From NCBI GenBank assembly GCA_025935475.1, contig JAICVE010000127.1:1-7627 (forward strand): a DNA stretch of 7,627 nucleotides, given 5' to 3'. Below the pieces are notes generated by a model. That model did no database searches and was not told where the DNA came from. It worked only from the letters and a program-made list of their open reading frames with translations. Positions 7,096-7,627 of the stretch are shown in pieces (the first letter of the stretch is position 1; every line of letters starts with the position of its first letter). The DNA is from Nitrospira sp. Lineage in GTDB: Bacteria; Nitrospirota; Nitrospiria; Nitrospirales; Nitrospiraceae. A program made the translations under genes and the position numbers.

Positions 7096-7627
7096 AACGC
7101 AAAGCCATTATCCTTGCCGGCGGTTCCGGCACTCGTCTCCATCCCGCAACGCTGGCGATCAGTAAGCAGCTACTGCCGGTCTTCGACAAACCCATGATCT
7201 ATTATCCTCTTAGCACACTGATGCTGGCAGGAATACGAGAGATCCTTGTTATTTCGACGCCACAAGACACGCCGCGTTTCCAGCAACTCCTTGGAAGTGG
7301 AGAGCAGTGGGGGCTGAGTCTGCAATATGCGGTTCAGCAATCGCCCGATGGACTGGCGCAAGCGTTCATCATTGGCGCGTCATTTATCGATGACGATCTG
7401 TCTGCTCTCGTGTTGGGCGACAACATCTTTTATGGTCATGATTTCCATCATCTGCTGCGCAATGCGATGGATCGGACGCAAGGCGCCAGTGTCTTCGCAT
7501 ATCACGTTCATGACCCCGAGCGATATGGGGTGGCTGAGTTCGATGCGAAGGGGAAACTGCTGTCTATAGAAGAAAAGCCTGTTCAGCCAAAATCCAACTA
7601 TGTCGTCACCGGTCTGTATTTCTACGA
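7092..7627 (+). CDS. rfbA: Glucose-1-phosphate thymidylyltransferase (3' partial)
   Basis: RmlA/RfbA joins dTTP and glucose-1-phosphate to give dTDP-glucose and pyrophosphate, the first step of dTDP-L-rhamnose synthesis in the cytoplasm. The 178 visible codons match the family almost without gaps: AIILAGGSGTRLHPAT (5-20, the nucleotide-binding loop), SKQLLPVFDKPMIYYPL (24-40), STPQDTPRFQQLLG (55-68), GLSLQYAVQQSPDGLAQAF (74-92), LVLGDNIFYG (106-115, with D110 expected to help bind Mg), HDPERYGVAEFD (140-151), SIEEKPVQPKSNY (158-170) and GLYFYD at the edge. Full-length enzymes have about 290 residues, so about 60 percent is here and the frame runs off the right end with no stop. The start is fixed by GGAG 7 bases upstream and an in-frame stop before it. 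It supplies donor precursor for the predicted rhamnosyltransferase two genes upstream; rmlB, rmlC and rmlD would be expected next. Confidence 0.97.
   Translation, partial: MKRKAIILAGGSGTRLHPATLAISKQLLPVFDKPMIYYPLSTLMLAGIREILVISTPQDTPRFQQLLGSGEQWGLSLQYAVQQSPDGLAQAFIIGASFIDDDLSALVLGDNIFYGHDFHHLLRNAMDRTQGASVFAYHVHDPERYGVAEFDAKGKLLSIEEKPVQPKSNYVVTGLYFY

Noticed and set aside
7327..7569. 80-codon plus-strand open frame
   Set aside because: It is out of frame inside the highly conserved rfbA coding sequence.
1..7627. Defence system, CRISPR array, transposon or tRNA
   Set aside because: No spaced repeats, transposase motifs, terminal inverted repeats or tRNA-like cloverleaf were seen; the coding content is fully explained by polysaccharide genes.

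Overview
The window is a stretch of a bacterial surface- or exo-polysaccharide biosynthesis cluster. Six genes all lie on the + strand, closely spaced, and read as one operon. I find no RNA genes, insertion sequences, CRISPR arrays or convincing minus-strand genes. Gene content (a lipid-linked, WcaJ-type initiation enzyme plus dTDP-rhamnose synthesis) points to a bacterium making a Wzx/Wzy-type heteropolysaccharide, probably Gram-negative. GC looks mid-range by eye (not computed). The species cannot be fixed from the sequence. A Nitrospirota- or proteobacteria-like source is only an impression.

Layout: (1) 1-2159, a heparinase II/III-type polysaccharide lyase that is cut by the left edge; its frame stays open to base 3, so the apparent TTG start at 120 is not the true start. 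(2) 2205-3368, a GT-B glycosyltransferase with a GumK-like N-terminal flavour. (3) 3416-4633, a GT4 glycosyltransferase with a four-cysteine insert. (4) 4627-5544, a GT2 transferase of the rhamnosyltransferase type, overlapping gene 3 by 7 bases. (5) 5593-6987, an undecaprenyl-phosphate sugar phosphotransferase (WcaJ-like) that starts the repeat unit. (6) 7092 to the right edge, the first 178 codons of glucose-1-phosphate thymidylyltransferase (rfbA/rmlA). The only sizeable gap is 104 bases before rfbA; it holds small inverted repeats and a 15-codon ORF ending in an ATGA overlap with rfbA.

Working model (inference): gene 5 loads a hexose-1-phosphate, probably glucose, on undecaprenyl phosphate. 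Genes 2, 3 and 4 add further sugars, gene 4 probably L-rhamnose from dTDP-rhamnose, whose synthesis begins with gene 6. The lyase of gene 1 would trim or turn over the product, which would then be expected to contain a uronic acid; a GumK-like gene 2 would fit as the uronic-acid adder. Flippase, polymerase, export proteins and rmlBCD are not in the window and would be expected in the flanks. This is a recognisable type of cluster. I see no clearly new system, but the lyase linked to this set of transferases, a repeat-like linker inside the lyase, the Cys-rich GT4 and the rfbA leader deserve a look.
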